64,000 bases of DNA from Carboxylicivirga agarovorans (GCF_050589845.1 NZ_JBNGPA010000016.1:62001-126000); one strand, 5' to 3'. Numbered from the stretch's first letter, positions 18,166-26,898 are shown. Notes: generated from the sequence alone by a model not told the origin. Translations and numbers: made by a program.

Positions 18166-18353
18166 AATGATAGAATATTTATACTTCTTATTACGTTATC
18201 TCAATAGTTTTAAAATTGAAAATTAATATAAAAATATTAAATAATACGAATTACCTGAGTTTTTAGTAATAATAAAAGTGTATTTCAAGCTATAACAAGC
18301 ATACTGTACATTTGGTTTATGTCTTTCAACTATTAATTTCCAGGTACTTATAA

Positions 18354-18387
18354 CAAAAAAGTCCCACTTTCGAAAAAGCAGGACTAA
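18354..18387 (-). terminator. Rho-independent terminator of the DHOD-like gene
   Basis: On the minus strand AGTCCTGCTTT pairs with AAAGTGGGACT around a TTCG loop, with a T run after it (plus-strand A run at 18354-18360). It lies 20 bases after the stop. Confidence 0.75.
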
Positions 18388-18406
18388 AATCTTAATTATT
18401 ATTTTT

Positions 18407-19393
18407 TTATTCGTATGACGAAAAATACTTCATGAACTGAGCTCTTTCATATACAGCCGGATTCTCAATTTTACTGTAACTCATTAATCCACGGAAGTCT
18501 GCCAGTGAATTGTAGCCCTTGTCATTCATCCAATTAGTTAATACATCCAACATGTCTGTTATCACCTTTGGCCCGTTTTTATAAATTGCTGAACAGGTTT
18601 GAACTGTGGTTGCACCAGCCAATATTTGCTTAATAACGGCTTCGCCATCATGTACTCCGGTCGATGCCGATATATCAATATTATGCACTTTATCTGAAGT
18701 AATAGCAACCCAACGTAAGGTTCTGCGCATATCAGCAGGACTACTTAAAACTTCTGCCGATGTAAGAGACAATTTATTTATATCTATATCAGGCTCGTAG
18801 AAGCGGTTGAATAAAACAACACCTTTAGCACCTGATACAGACAGGCGATTAACCACATTGACCAGATTTGAAAAATACAATCCCAGTTTAACTGAAACCG
18901 GTATGCTTATTACTTTGCTTACGTTTGCAACAATATCTACATACAGTTGCTCATATTCTTCTGGGTTACTGTTTTTATCGGTATTTAAAACAAAAACATT
19001 CAATTCAAGAGCATCTGCTCCCGATTCTTCTATTTGTTGTGCAAAATCAACCCATTCGTCCGATGAAAAGCAATTAATACTGGCAATCACCGGAATATCA
19101 TATTTAGCTTTTGTTTCTTTAATGACAGTTAAATAATCACCAACCGAATTATCGCGCGTATAACCTTTAACGTAATCTGCAGCTTCAGGATAATCAAACC
19201 CTTCACCTTTATAAATTATGTTATTGATTTCATGGTTAATTTGCTCTTCAAAAAGCGATTTAAGCACGACTGCTCCAGCTCCGGCTTCAACAAGTTTACC
19301 TATTTTCTCAGCACTGTTAGTCAGCCCTGAACTACTTACTATTATTGGATTCTTTAATGTTAATCCCAGGTATTTAGTTTCTAAATTTGCCAT
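18407..19393 (-). CDS. Dihydroorotate dehydrogenase-like FMN enzyme
   Basis: A 328-residue TIM-barrel protein of the DHOD-like group. It starts METKYLGLTLKNPIIVSSSG-like (here NLETKYLGLTLKNPIIVSSS), then AGAGAVVLKSLFEEQI, IPVIASINCFSS and IPVSVKLGL, which are FMN and substrate-binding positions of the class 1 DHOD family. Paralogues of this type are distinct from the true PyrD, and their substrate is not established; they may act in pyrimidine reduction or another redox step. It is flanked by its own terminator and by yggS upstream. Confidence 0.82.
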   Translation of the reverse strand: MANLETKYLGLTLKNPIIVSSSGLTNSAEKIGKLVEAGAGAVVLKSLFEEQINHEINNIIYKGEGFDYPEAADYVKGYTRDNSVGDYLTVIKETKAKYDIPVIASINCFSSDEWVDFAQQIEESGADALELNVFVLNTDKNSNPEEYEQLYVDIVANVSKVISIPVSVKLGLYFSNLVNVVNRLSVSGAKGVVLFNRFYEPDIDINKLSLTSAEVLSSPADMRRTLRWVAITSDKVHNIDISASTGVHDGEAVIKQILAGATTVQTCSAIYKNGPKVITDMLDVLTNWMNDKGYNSLADFRGLMSYSKIENPAVYERAQFMKYFSSYE

Positions 19394-19504
19394 TGGGTCA
19401 ATTATTTTTTATACAATCTTGATTAGAACAAATATAAACAAAACTCACCCACACCGAAGCGTAAGGAAAAAATTATTGTAAATATTACCTTATATAGAAT
19501 GGTT

Positions 19505-20176
19505 TTAATGATAATCGCGGGCTCCAAAAATTGAGCTTCCCACGCGAACCATCGTGCTTCCTTCTTCAATGGCCAACTGGTAATCACCCGACATACCCAT
19601 GCTTATCTCAGTGAACGAATCAGTTGAAGCAAAAACAGACGATTTAAGCTTATCAAAAACCTGTTTTAAAGTGGCAAACTCCTTTTTTATCTGGTCGGTA
19701 TCATTGGTATAAGTAGCCATTCCCATCACTCCTTTCAATTCAATGTACTCTAGAGATGATAACAGTTCCTGGCTAAGCATCGATAACAATTCTTCTTCAG
19801 TGAAACCAAACTTTGTTTCTTCCTCGGCAATATGAACCTGCAACAAACATGGTATTTTCCGGTTATTCTTCTTTCCTTCCTTGTTGATCGTCTTCAATAA
19901 CTTTTCAGAATCAACGCCATGGATCAGGCTCACAAAAGGGGCAATATATTTTACTTTATTGGATTGCAAATGACCGATCATATGCCACTCGATATCCTTT
20001 GGCAATGTTTCATATTTAGTAGTCAGTTCCTGTACTTTATTCTCGCCAAAAACACGTTGACCGGCATTATATGCTTCCATCAGGTCTTCGTTTGGTTTGG
20101 TTTTGGAAACGGCTACCAGAAGGGCACGGTTGTCGATCAGCTCTTTAACTGCTTGAAGGTTATTTTGTATTGACAT
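19505..20176 (-). CDS. yggS: YggS family pyridoxal phosphate homeostasis protein
   Basis: A PLP-binding TIM-barrel protein of the PLPBP/YggS family that buffers pyridoxal phosphate and affects amino-acid and vitamin B6 balance. The PLP lysine is in LLVAVSKTKP, followed by FGENKVQEL, WHMIGHLQSNK, MGMATYTND, and the C-terminal LSMGMSGDY-type phosphate site (here ISMGMSGDYQLAIEEGS). The frame can be read from a GTG at 20197, but MSIQNNLQAV at 20176 is the normal start and gives 223 residues. It lies downstream of the DUF1015 gene, separated by a terminator. Confidence 0.92.
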   Translation of the reverse strand: MSIQNNLQAVKELIDNRALLVAVSKTKPNEDLMEAYNAGQRVFGENKVQELTTKYETLPKDIEWHMIGHLQSNKVKYIAPFVSLIHGVDSEKLLKTINKEGKKNNRKIPCLLQVHIAEEETKFGFTEEELLSMLSQELLSSLEYIELKGVMGMATYTNDTDQIKKEFATLKQVFDKLKSSVFASTDSFTEISMGMSGDYQLAIEEGSTMVRVGSSIFGARDYH

Positions 20177-20224
20177 GTTTGTTGTTTTAAAAAACACAAA
20201 TTTACTTAAGAAAGCTCAGTGTAC

Positions 20225-20251
20225 AAAAAAGCCCCCTGCTGAAAGGGGGCT
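20225..20251 (-). terminator. Rho-independent terminator of the DUF1015 gene
   Basis: A GC-rich stem AGCCCCC/GGGGGCT (arms 20230-20236 and 20245-20251) with a T run on the minus strand (plus-strand A run from 20225). It lies about 40 bases after the DUF1015 stop. Confidence 0.8.
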
Positions 20252-20289
20252 TAAACGGATATTTAGTTAGTCTGTATTTTTGGTAAAGA

Positions 20290-21546
20290 CTATTTAGATT
20301 CCAATTTATGAATAACTAAGCCGGAACGCAACTTTGGTTCGAACCAAGTTGTTTTTGGAGGCATAATATTTCCAGTATCGGCAATATCAATTAATTGCTG
20401 CATTGATACAGGATACAAAGCAAAAGCCACTTTCATATCTCCTGAATCAACACGCTTCTTTAATTCTCCCAATCCACGAATACCACCAATGAAATCGATG
20501 CGGGTTGAACGACGCAGGTCTTCAATACCTAACATCTTATCCAATACATGGTTAGAAAGAATTGTAACATCAAGTACGCCAATTGGGTCATTATCATCAT
20601 AAGTTCCCTCTTTAGCATTTAACTTGTACCACTTACCTTCTAAATACATGCTGAACTCATGTAATTGAGCAGGACGGTATTCACCTTCACCCATACACTC
20701 AACGACGAATACTTCATTTAGCTTCGCCAATAATTCATCAGGAGTTAATCCATTTAAATCTTTTACCGCACGGTTGTAGTCAATAATTTTCAACTGGTTA
20801 TCAGGAAAGTGAACAGCCATAAAGAAATTATACTCTTCATCACCTGTATGATTAGCGTTCTGACCACTCTTCTCATCTCCAATGCGTGCAGCAGCAGCAG
20901 TACGGTGGTGACCGTCAGCAACGTAAGTGGCAGGTACTTTAGTTTCAAAAAGCTCTTCTAAACGCTTGTTTGTCTCCGCATCATTAATGGCCCACAAATG
21001 GTGACCAAAACCATCTTCTGCAGTAAAATCGTAATCTGCCTTCTGGTTCTTAACGATATTCTCTACAATGGTGTCAATCTCAGGTACGGCTTTATAAGAA
21101 AAGAATACCGGCTCAATGTTAGCATCCAGGTAACGAGTCAGGATCATACGATCTTCCTCTTTATCCGGACGTGTTAATTCGTGCTTTTTGATGATACCGT
21201 TAGCATAATCTTCACAAGCAGCTGCTCCAACAATACCGTACTGTGTGCGTCCGTCCATTGTTTGAGCATAGATATAATACTTAGCCTCTTCATCCTGCAC
21301 TAACCATCCTTTTTCCTGGAAAGCCCTGAAGTTAGAAACTGACTTTTCATACACCTCTTCTGAATGAATATCAGTACCGGCAGGACAATCAATCTCAGCG
21401 CGTGTAATGTGTAATAATGAACAATCTTTTCCTTCTGCCATTTGAGCAGCTTCTGCGCTGTTCATTACATCATATGGTAAGCAGGCTAAATCCTGCGAAA
21501 TGTTTTGTGGCGGTCTTAGGCCTTTAAATGGTTTAATAATTGCCAT
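20290..21546 (-). CDS. DUF1015 family protein
   Basis: A 418-residue protein of the DUF1015 family. It opens with KPFKGLRPPQN and LACLPYDVMN, and has the family signature VADGHHRTAAA in the middle, with NFFMAVHFPDNQL following. No biochemical role is established, but DUF1015 genes sit next to serA and serC in many Bacteroidota, as here, so a role linked to serine metabolism or the supply of 3-phosphohydroxypyruvate is a reasonable guess. It is separated from serA by about 830 bases and has its own terminator. Confidence 0.88.
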   Translation of the reverse strand: MAIIKPFKGLRPPQNISQDLACLPYDVMNSAEAAQMAEGKDCSLLHITRAEIDCPAGTDIHSEEVYEKSVSNFRAFQEKGWLVQDEEAKYYIYAQTMDGRTQYGIVGAAACEDYANGIIKKHELTRPDKEEDRMILTRYLDANIEPVFFSYKAVPEIDTIVENIVKNQKADYDFTAEDGFGHHLWAINDAETNKRLEELFETKVPATYVADGHHRTAAAARIGDEKSGQNANHTGDEEYNFFMAVHFPDNQLKIIDYNRAVKDLNGLTPDELLAKLNEVFVVECMGEGEYRPAQLHEFSMYLEGKWYKLNAKEGTYDDNDPIGVLDVTILSNHVLDKMLGIEDLRRSTRIDFIGGIRGLGELKKRVDSGDMKVAFALYPVSMQQLIDIADTGNIMPPKTTWFEPKLRSGLVIHKLESK

Positions 21547-21978
21547 TTCTTGATATTTAGTTAGTTTAATATTTTTTGTACTTCAGTAAATAGCGTATTC
21601 ATGACACAACAACATGTCATCTCTATTTCCTATTTACAAATGTAGGTAATCAGATATTGTCGATTAGGTGACTTTCGTCAACATCAAATGTGATTTTTTA
21701 CTGTTTTAAAACACATCCTTATAAAACCGGGTAGCGGTGAAGGTGGAATAATGATAGTCTGTATTATGACAACAGGCATTTATTCTTGTCTTTTGTCGCT
21801 AATTTAAAAACATTTTCTTTTGCTCAACTTCCTGTAAAAACGGGATTCAAAAAATGGCTGATGTCTCTTTGAAAACCGCAACTAAAAGCACCAGTGACCA
21901 CCTATACTATTTATCTAAATTTACAATACGTATCTTCTGAAAGCATCGCTTTACAAAAGGCCCTGTATCGCACTATCC

Positions 21979-22035
21979 TCGGGACTTCTTCGGATCAACC
22001 TCGCTGCCAGCGAGGTTGATCCGAAGCGGTCCCGA
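21979..22035. repeat. 57-bp imperfect palindrome
   Basis: Two 28-base arms (21979-22006 and 22008-22035) are inverted complements around a single C at 22007, with only two adjacent mismatches; the inner 19 bases (CTTCGGATCAACCTCGCTG and its complement) match perfectly. As RNA this would form a very long hairpin with GC-rich ends. It has no T run, so it is not a simple terminator, and it lies far from the neighbouring stops. It resembles the dispersed palindromic repeats seen between genes of many Bacteroidota, but copies elsewhere cannot be checked here. Confidence 0.85.
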
Positions 22036-22075
22036 ACAAATACCGAAGAAAGCCCGAAGCGTTACCGAAGCCACT
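22021..22075. repeat. Five CCGAA units with exact 11-bp spacing
   Basis: CCGAA begins at 22021, 22032, 22043, 22054 and 22065, each exactly 11 bases after the last; four of the five continue with G. The bases between are not conserved. The first two units are also part of the right arm of the palindrome. Confidence 0.8.
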
Positions 22076-22302
22076 TTGCAGGAAATAATCGCTGAAATTT
22101 AAACATGGCGACGCTCAAGTAATTATTATTGTAAAATACAATTTACTTCTTCAACATGAGGATACTTTGCTGTTCAATGGTTCTTATGGAAGTATACATT
22201 CAACCTTATAAGAGCAAATTCTTTGAAACGGTACCAGCAGTATAGTCGATGTGAGTAGAAAAAAAATCCTGATTGTCATATTTTTGTATCATTGCGTTTC
22301 CA

Positions 22303-22341
22303 TAAAAAAAAATAGCAGGATACTTACGTACCCTGCTATTT
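22303..22341 (-). terminator. Rho-independent terminator of serA
   Basis: A 10-bp stem AAATAGCAGG/CCTGCTATTT (22310-22319 and 22332-22341), with three more pairs inside after one mismatch, and an A run on the plus strand that gives a T run in the minus transcript. It lies about 40 bases after the serA stop. Confidence 0.85.
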
Positions 22342-22378
22342 CCTATATTATAATAATTACTGCGTAACTATTCAGTAA

Positions 22379-23302
22379 TTACTTATTTACCCTGAATGTT
22401 TCATCGCCATTTTCGAAGAAACCAATGATTTGCTTAGCAGCTGCAACACCTGCATTGATGTTAGCTTCAGCTGTTTGAGCACCCATTTTCTTTGGTGTAA
22501 AGAAGTAACGGCCTTCATAACCAGCCTCGAAATCAGCTTTGTTATCAGGAGCAATATCTGAGATATAAGTAAAGTCAGGACGATCAGCCATTAACTTCAA
22601 AATCTCTTCTTCATGAATAACTTCTTTACGGGCAGTATTTACTAAAGTACCGCCTTTAGGCATTTTATTTAATAAGTCGTAATTAATCGACTGCTTAGTA
22701 TGCTCGTTTGCAGGAATGTGTAATGAAACATAGTCACAAGTGGAATACAATTCTTCCACTGTTTCAAGTGGCTTGATACCAGCAGCTTCAATTTTCTCCT
22801 TAGCAACAAAAGGATCAAAAGCATAGATTTCCATTCCGAAACCTTTTGCGATCTCAGCTACATAATGGCCAACATTACCATAAGCATGAATACCGATTTT
22901 CTTACCGCGTAACTCTGTTCCGGCAGTTCCGTTGTAACCGTTACGAGCCATAAACACCATCATACCAAGCACTAGCTCACCTACAGCGTTTGAGTTTTGA
23001 CCTGGTGTATTCATTGCTACAATACCTTTTTCAGTACAAGCCTCTAAATCAAGGTTATCAAAACCAGCGCCTGCACGAACAACGATCTTTAACTCCGGAG
23101 CCGCCTCAACAACTTCGCGAGTTACTTTATCTGAACGAACGATCATGGCGTGCACATCCTTTACTGCTGCTAATAATTCAGCTTTATCAGTATATTTTTC
23201 AAGCAGAACCAATTCGTAACCGGCCTCTTTAACAACTGGTGCAATTTGATCAATAGCCGCTTTAGCAAATGGCTTTTCGGTAGCAACTAATATTTTTTTC
23301 AT
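22379..23302 (-). CDS. serA: D-3-phosphoglycerate dehydrogenase, short form without ACT domain
   Basis: SerA oxidises 3-phosphoglycerate to 3-phosphohydroxypyruvate, the first step of serine synthesis. The 307-residue protein has the catalytic and NAD-binding halves of the D-2-hydroxyacid dehydrogenases: VRSDKVTREV, VRAGAGFDNLD (substrate loop with catalytic Arg later), the nucleotide fold IGIHAYGNVGHYVAE, and NTARKEVIHEE. A regulatory ACT domain is absent, so allosteric inhibition by serine of the E. coli type is not expected. It follows serC after 75 bases, with a weak terminator between. The short form without an ACT domain is the common type in this phylum. Confidence 0.92.
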   Translation of the reverse strand: MKKILVATEKPFAKAAIDQIAPVVKEAGYELVLLEKYTDKAELLAAVKDVHAMIVRSDKVTREVVEAAPELKIVVRAGAGFDNLDLEACTEKGIVAMNTPGQNSNAVGELVLGMMVFMARNGYNGTAGTELRGKKIGIHAYGNVGHYVAEIAKGFGMEIYAFDPFVAKEKIEAAGIKPLETVEELYSTCDYVSLHIPANEHTKQSINYDLLNKMPKGGTLVNTARKEVIHEEEILKLMADRPDFTYISDIAPDNKADFEAGYEGRYFFTPKKMGAQTAEANINAGVAAAKQIIGFFENGDETFRVNK

Positions 23303-23325
23303 TGTAATAAAATTAAGTGTGGTGA

Positions 23326-23356
23326 TAAAAAAGTAAGCCCCAAAGCGGGGCTACTT
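23326..23356 (-). terminator. Hairpin between serC and serA
   Basis: On the minus strand AAGTAGCCCC pairs with GGGGCTTACTT (one bulge) around a 5-base loop, followed by a T run. It may terminate most serC transcripts or attenuate read-through into serA. Confidence 0.7.
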
Positions 23357-23377
23357 CAATATTATGGAAATTGTTTT

Positions 23378-24448
23378 TTAGTGCTTAGCTTCAAATTCTT
23401 TCATGGCATCAGCTAATGCCTGAATGCTGGACTTAGGCATAGCATTGTATGTAGAAGCACGGAAACCACCTACAGAACGGTGACCTTTGATTCCGCTCAT
23501 ACCTCGTGCAGTTGCAAAGTCAAAGAAGTCTTTTTCCAACTCTTTGTATTCATCGTTCATGATGAAACAGATGTTCATTAATGAGCGATCTTCAAGGTCT
23601 GCAACCGGTGCTTTAAATAAACGGTTACGATCAATTTCATCATAAAGAACAGCTGCTTTTTCGATATTGATCTTTTCCATTGCAGCAACACCACCCATTT
23701 CTTTCAACCACTTCAAAGTCTGAAGAGCTGAGTAAACCGGGAATACCGGAGGAGTGTTAAACATAGAACCTCCGTCGATATGAGTTTTATAGTTCAACAT
23801 TGTTGGGATGTGACGATCAACTTTTCCTAAAGCGTCTTCTTTTACAATAGCAAAAGTAACACCTGCAGGAGCAAGGTTTTTCTGCGCACCACCATAAATC
23901 AATGTATATTTTGAAATATCAACAGGACGAGAGAAAATATCAGAAGACATATCTGCTACTAACGGCACATTTACATCTAAATCTTTCTTAATTTCAGTAC
24001 CATAAATGGTATTATTAGTTGTAATGTGGAAATAGTCTGCATCAGCAGGAATATCATATCCTTTAGGTATATGATTGTAGATTGAATCCTTTGATGATGC
24101 GACTTCAATAACCTCACCAAACCCTTTAGCTTCTTTAAGAGCTTTGTTAGCCCATGTACCTGTATTAAGGTAAGCTGCTTTTGACTTCATCAGGTTGTAA
24201 GGCACCATGCAGAATTGAGTGCTGGCACCACCACCTACGAAAACCACTTCGTATCCTGCAGGGATATCCAACAATTCTTTAAATAAAGCTGTTGCTTCGT
24301 CCATAACAGCTACGAACTCTTTGCTACGGTGCGAAACTTCTAACAAAGACAAGCCTGTTCCGGCAAAATTTAGTACGGCTTCAGCCGAGTTTTTGATTGT
24401 TGACTCAGGCAAAATTGATGGTCCTGCTGAAAAGTTGTGAATCTTCAT
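23378..24448 (-). CDS. serC: Phosphoserine aminotransferase
   Basis: SerC transfers an amino group from glutamate to 3-phosphohydroxypyruvate, using PLP, the second step of serine synthesis; it can also serve pyridoxine synthesis. The 356-residue protein shows HNFSAGPSILPESTIK, EVVFVGGGASTQFCMVPYNL, the PLP lysine in YGGAQKNLAPAG, and RASTYNAMP near the C-terminus, all in family order. It is the first gene of the serC-serA-DUF1015 group, in an order often conserved in this phylum. Confidence 0.95.
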   Translation of the reverse strand: MKIHNFSAGPSILPESTIKNSAEAVLNFAGTGLSLLEVSHRSKEFVAVMDEATALFKELLDIPAGYEVVFVGGGASTQFCMVPYNLMKSKAAYLNTGTWANKALKEAKGFGEVIEVASSKDSIYNHIPKGYDIPADADYFHITTNNTIYGTEIKKDLDVNVPLVADMSSDIFSRPVDISKYTLIYGGAQKNLAPAGVTFAIVKEDALGKVDRHIPTMLNYKTHIDGGSMFNTPPVFPVYSALQTLKWLKEMGGVAAMEKINIEKAAVLYDEIDRNRLFKAPVADLEDRSLMNICFIMNDEYKELEKDFFDFATARGMSGIKGHRSVGGFRASTYNAMPKSSIQALADAMKEFEAKH

Positions 24449-24676
24449 TTTATTAAAAATTTAATTACTGCTAATTAACTTTAGTTTGTTTTGATTAATG
24501 TTTTGAGTGTATAAAATTATGAAATATCTACTGCAAAGCACACAAAATCAGATAAAATATAGCTTACAGTTTAAAAGCAAAACTCATCTCAAATTGATAG
24601 CGATCTCATTTCATACAAGTATTGTTTAATGGCTAAGTAACCAATTATCAACACTCTGTAATAAACACTCAAACAA

Positions 24677-24712
24677 CAAACAAAAACATGATAATTATCA
24701 CGTTTTTGTTTG
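24677..24712. repeat. 36-bp near-perfect palindrome after gcvT
   Basis: Two 18-base arms (24677-24694 and 24695-24712), each starting CAAACAAAAAC on its own strand, are complementary apart from one A/G position. It lies 28 bases after the gcvT stop, so it may be part of a gcvT terminator on the minus strand, although the following T run is weak. A dimeric regulator site is the other reading. The core TGATAATTATC occurs once more in the gcvT upstream region near 25937. Confidence 0.5.
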
Positions 24713-24740
24713 ATATTTTTTCGTCATCTCTTTACGAGGA

Positions 24741-25823
24741 TTAAACAAAAGGTATTCTAACCACCTTAGCCTTTAGCTTTCGGTTACGTACTTTGATAAA
24801 AATCTCCGTATCGAACTTTGTATAGCCTTTATTAATATAGGCCATTCCAATACCTTTTTGAAGCATTGGCGACATGGTTCCTGATGTTACACGACCAATT
24901 ACTTCATCATTTTCTGTAACTACTTCATAATCCTTACGAGGAATACCACGATCTTCCAGTACAAAACCTCTTAAGCGTTTTGAAACACCTTCTTCTTTTT
25001 GTTTCAACAGGTACTCACAGTCAATGAATTTGTTACCATCGTTGAATTTAGTGATCCAACCCAGACCTGCTTCAATAGAAGAAGTAGTATCGTCGATATC
25101 GTTTCCGTACAGGCAAAATCCTTTTTCTAAACGCAAGGTATCGCGGGCAGCTAAACCAATTGGTAAAATACCTTCCTCTTCACCAGCTTTGAAAATTTCT
25201 TCCCACACCTTTTCAGCGTCAGCATTGTGCATGTAAAGCTCAAAACCTCCTGAACCTGTATAACCGGTATTCGAAATTATTACATCATCTGCTCCTGCAA
25301 TAGCTCCCGTAACAAAGGTATAATAAGGTACCGATGACAAATCAATATCCGTTAACTTCTGAAGTACGGCTTCTGCTTTAGGACCCTGGATAGCCAACTG
25401 AGAAATAGCATCACTGGCATTTTCCAATTCTGCACCCATTGTATTTTGCTCATTGACCCACGCCCAGTCTTTATCAATATTAGCTGCGTTTACTACTAAA
25501 AGGTATTTTTCTTCATCATATTTGTAAACCAACAAATCGTCTACAATACCACCTTTACCATTGGGAAAACAAGAATACTGTGCTTGTCCCACTGACAAAG
25601 CAGCTACATCATTTGAGGTTACTTTTTGCACTAATTCAAAAGCTTTAGGTCCCTTAACCCAAAACTCTCCCATGTGTGACACATCAAAAACACCAACACC
25701 ATTGCGCACAGTCATGTGCTCGTTGTTAATACCAGAGTATTCAATTGGCATCTCATAACCAGCAAAGGAAACAATTTTGGCTCCTAAGGACTCGTGAAAC
25801 TTGAAAAAGGCCGTTCTTTTCAT
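24741..25823 (-). CDS. gcvT: Aminomethyltransferase (glycine cleavage system T protein)
   Basis: GcvT moves the methylene group from the H-protein-bound aminomethyl to tetrahydrofolate, releasing ammonia. The 360-residue protein carries the family features: FHESLGAKIVSFAGYEMPIE near the start, VFDVSHMGEFWVKGP, the folate-binding catalytic Asp region, SNTGYTGSGGFELYM, LAARDTLRLEKGFCLYGND and the C-terminal beta-barrel with VTSGTMSPMLQKGIGMAYI. The gcvH and gcvP genes are not nearby, so the complex is encoded at several places. It precedes serC on the same strand, placing glycine and serine synthesis side by side. Confidence 0.95.
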   Translation of the reverse strand: MKRTAFFKFHESLGAKIVSFAGYEMPIEYSGINNEHMTVRNGVGVFDVSHMGEFWVKGPKAFELVQKVTSNDVAALSVGQAQYSCFPNGKGGIVDDLLVYKYDEEKYLLVVNAANIDKDWAWVNEQNTMGAELENASDAISQLAIQGPKAEAVLQKLTDIDLSSVPYYTFVTGAIAGADDVIISNTGYTGSGGFELYMHNADAEKVWEEIFKAGEEEGILPIGLAARDTLRLEKGFCLYGNDIDDTTSSIEAGLGWITKFNDGNKFIDCEYLLKQKEEGVSKRLRGFVLEDRGIPRKDYEVVTENDEVIGRVTSGTMSPMLQKGIGMAYINKGYTKFDTEIFIKVRNRKLKAKVVRIPFV

Positions 25824-26023
25824 TTGATAATGCTATTAATCTTTATTATATCAGTTATTTATCACTTTTATTAACGGGACAAATATTTATCCCGAGCAAT
25901 CTGAACAAATGTAAACAAATAATCAGCTGCCAAAAAATGATAATTATCGGCCTAAAAAGCTAATTAATATCACCTCGGGCTAACGACATTTGACCTCAAT
26001 CAAATAATTTCGTTTAAAAAAGT

Positions 26024-26031
26024 TACTTTTG
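26024..26031 (+). promoter_or_regulatory. Candidate -7 promoter box of the Hpt-STAS pair
   Basis: TACTTTTG fits TAnnTTTG, 45 bases before the Hpt ATG. No convincing -33 element was found at the usual distance. Confidence 0.45.
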
Positions 26032-26076
26032 CCAAATAATTTGTAATTTGAGCATCATTAAATTGAATAAACATTT

Positions 26077-26532
26077 ATGCCAAACCCGTATTCACACATT
26101 GACTTAGGCTATCTTGAAAGTATAACTGACGGAAGCTATGACCTTATCAAAGAGCTAATTAACATTTTTATTGAGCAAATTCCGGAGTTTAAGGAAGGGT
26201 TTGACGAAGGACTGTCTTCTAAAGATTGGAGCAAGATCGCTGCTGTGGCTCATAAAGCAAAATCATCAGTTATGTCAATGGGAATGGAAGAATTGGGCAA
26301 TAAAGATTTAAAAAATCTTGAGTTAATTGCCAAGCTTTTGAAAATGGAAAGCCTGGAAAATGACTCTGAAGAAGCTATTCAAATTCAGAAAAGCTTTGAC
26401 AGTTATCCCGATGACAGAAGGCAATGGCTTTTGGATAATAAGAATGAAAACTCTATTAAAGAATTAATTAAGCGCTTCAATGAAACCTGCGACGCAGCAG
26501 TCATTGAATTACAAGAGGTTATTGAGAATTAA
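26077..26532 (+). CDS. Hpt domain-containing phosphotransfer protein
   Basis: A 151-residue all-helical protein. The histidine phosphotransfer motif is AHKAKSSVMSMGM with the probable phospho-acceptor His59. Such proteins relay phosphate between the receiver of a hybrid kinase and a response regulator. The last third (about 110-151) is a helical extension that does not look like a domain of its own. It is separated by 14 bases from the STAS gene, so the two are co-transcribed; this suggests a shared signalling pathway, although Hpt and STAS proteins do not usually interact directly. The kinase at 3762 has no receiver and is therefore not an obvious donor. Confidence 0.85.
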   Translation: MPNPYSHIDLGYLESITDGSYDLIKELINIFIEQIPEFKEGFDEGLSSKDWSKIAAVAHKAKSSVMSMGMEELGNKDLKNLELIAKLLKMESLENDSEEAIQIQKSFDSYPDDRRQWLLDNKNENSIKELIKRFNETCDAAVIELQEVIEN

Positions 26533-26546
26533 ACAAAACAAGTAAT

Positions 26547-26873
26547 ATGCTACACGTTAAAGAACAAGATGGTGTAATGTATGGTACACTAGCTGAGACA
26601 AATCGATTAAACGCAACTGTAGCCGCAGAAGTTAAAGCTGATTTAACTGCAGCGTTATCGACTGAAGGTACTAAAATGATACTCAACTTGTCTAACATTA
26701 GTTTTATTGACAGTACCGGAATTGGTACTTTAATAAGTGCACTTAAAACAGCCCGGCAAAATGGAGGCACTTTTCAACTTTGCGGCATAAAGGCAGAAGT
26801 ACTAAGCCTTTTAAAACTTATGAAGCTCGACAAAGTTTTTGATATTTTTGATTCTGAAGAACAAACAGCATAA
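26547..26873 (+). CDS. STAS domain anti-sigma factor antagonist-like protein
   Basis: A 108-residue STAS protein of the SpoIIAA/RsbV type. The phosphorylatable serine motif is FIDSTGIGTLIS with Ser56, preceded by the beta strand KMILNLSNI and followed by LSLLKLMKLDKVFDIFD, which is the family's C-terminal helix. Such proteins bind an anti-sigma kinase when unphosphorylated. No partner kinase or PP2C phosphatase is adjacent; the SiaB kinase at 38.9 kb has its own partner SiaC. It ends at a strong bidirectional terminator shared with citC. Confidence 0.88.
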   Translation: MLHVKEQDGVMYGTLAETNRLNATVAAEVKADLTAALSTEGTKMILNLSNISFIDSTGIGTLISALKTARQNGGTFQLCGIKAEVLSLLKLMKLDKVFDIFDSEEQTA

Positions 26874-26874
26874 T

Positions 26875-26898
26875 AAAAACCGCGAAAGCGGTTTTTTT
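26875..26898. terminator. Bidirectional terminator between the STAS gene and citC
   Basis: A 9-bp stem AAAAACCGC/GCGGTTTTT (26875-26883 and 26888-26896) with a GAAA tetraloop, flanked by T runs in both directions. The citC stop codon starts inside the plus-strand T run (26897-26899), so the citrate lyase operon ends directly at the hairpin. Confidence 0.85.

Larger units (their letters stand above)
21547..22378. other. Long intergenic region between DUF1015 and serA genes
   Basis: About 830 bases without a supported gene, unusually long for this compact window. It contains the serA terminator (22303-22341), the 57-bp imperfect palindrome and its 11-bp-periodic repeat tail (21979-22075). The left half (21547-21970) and 22080-22300 show no open frame of note and no hairpin that I could support. 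The AT content is like other intergenic regions. Confidence 0.6.

Noticed and set aside
22000..22020. Terminator reading of the 57-bp palindrome
   Set aside because: No T run on either side, and it is hundreds of bases from the nearest stop codons, which already have terminators.
24683..24706. Fur-box reading of the palindrome after gcvT
   Set aside because: The core TGATAATTATCA lacks the 7-1-7 spacing of a Fur site and lies after a gene, not in a promoter.
25824..26076. Possible glycine riboswitch upstream of gcvT
   Set aside because: No paired aptamer-like G-rich cores are seen; there is only a small CGGGA/TCCCG hairpin near 25876-25895.
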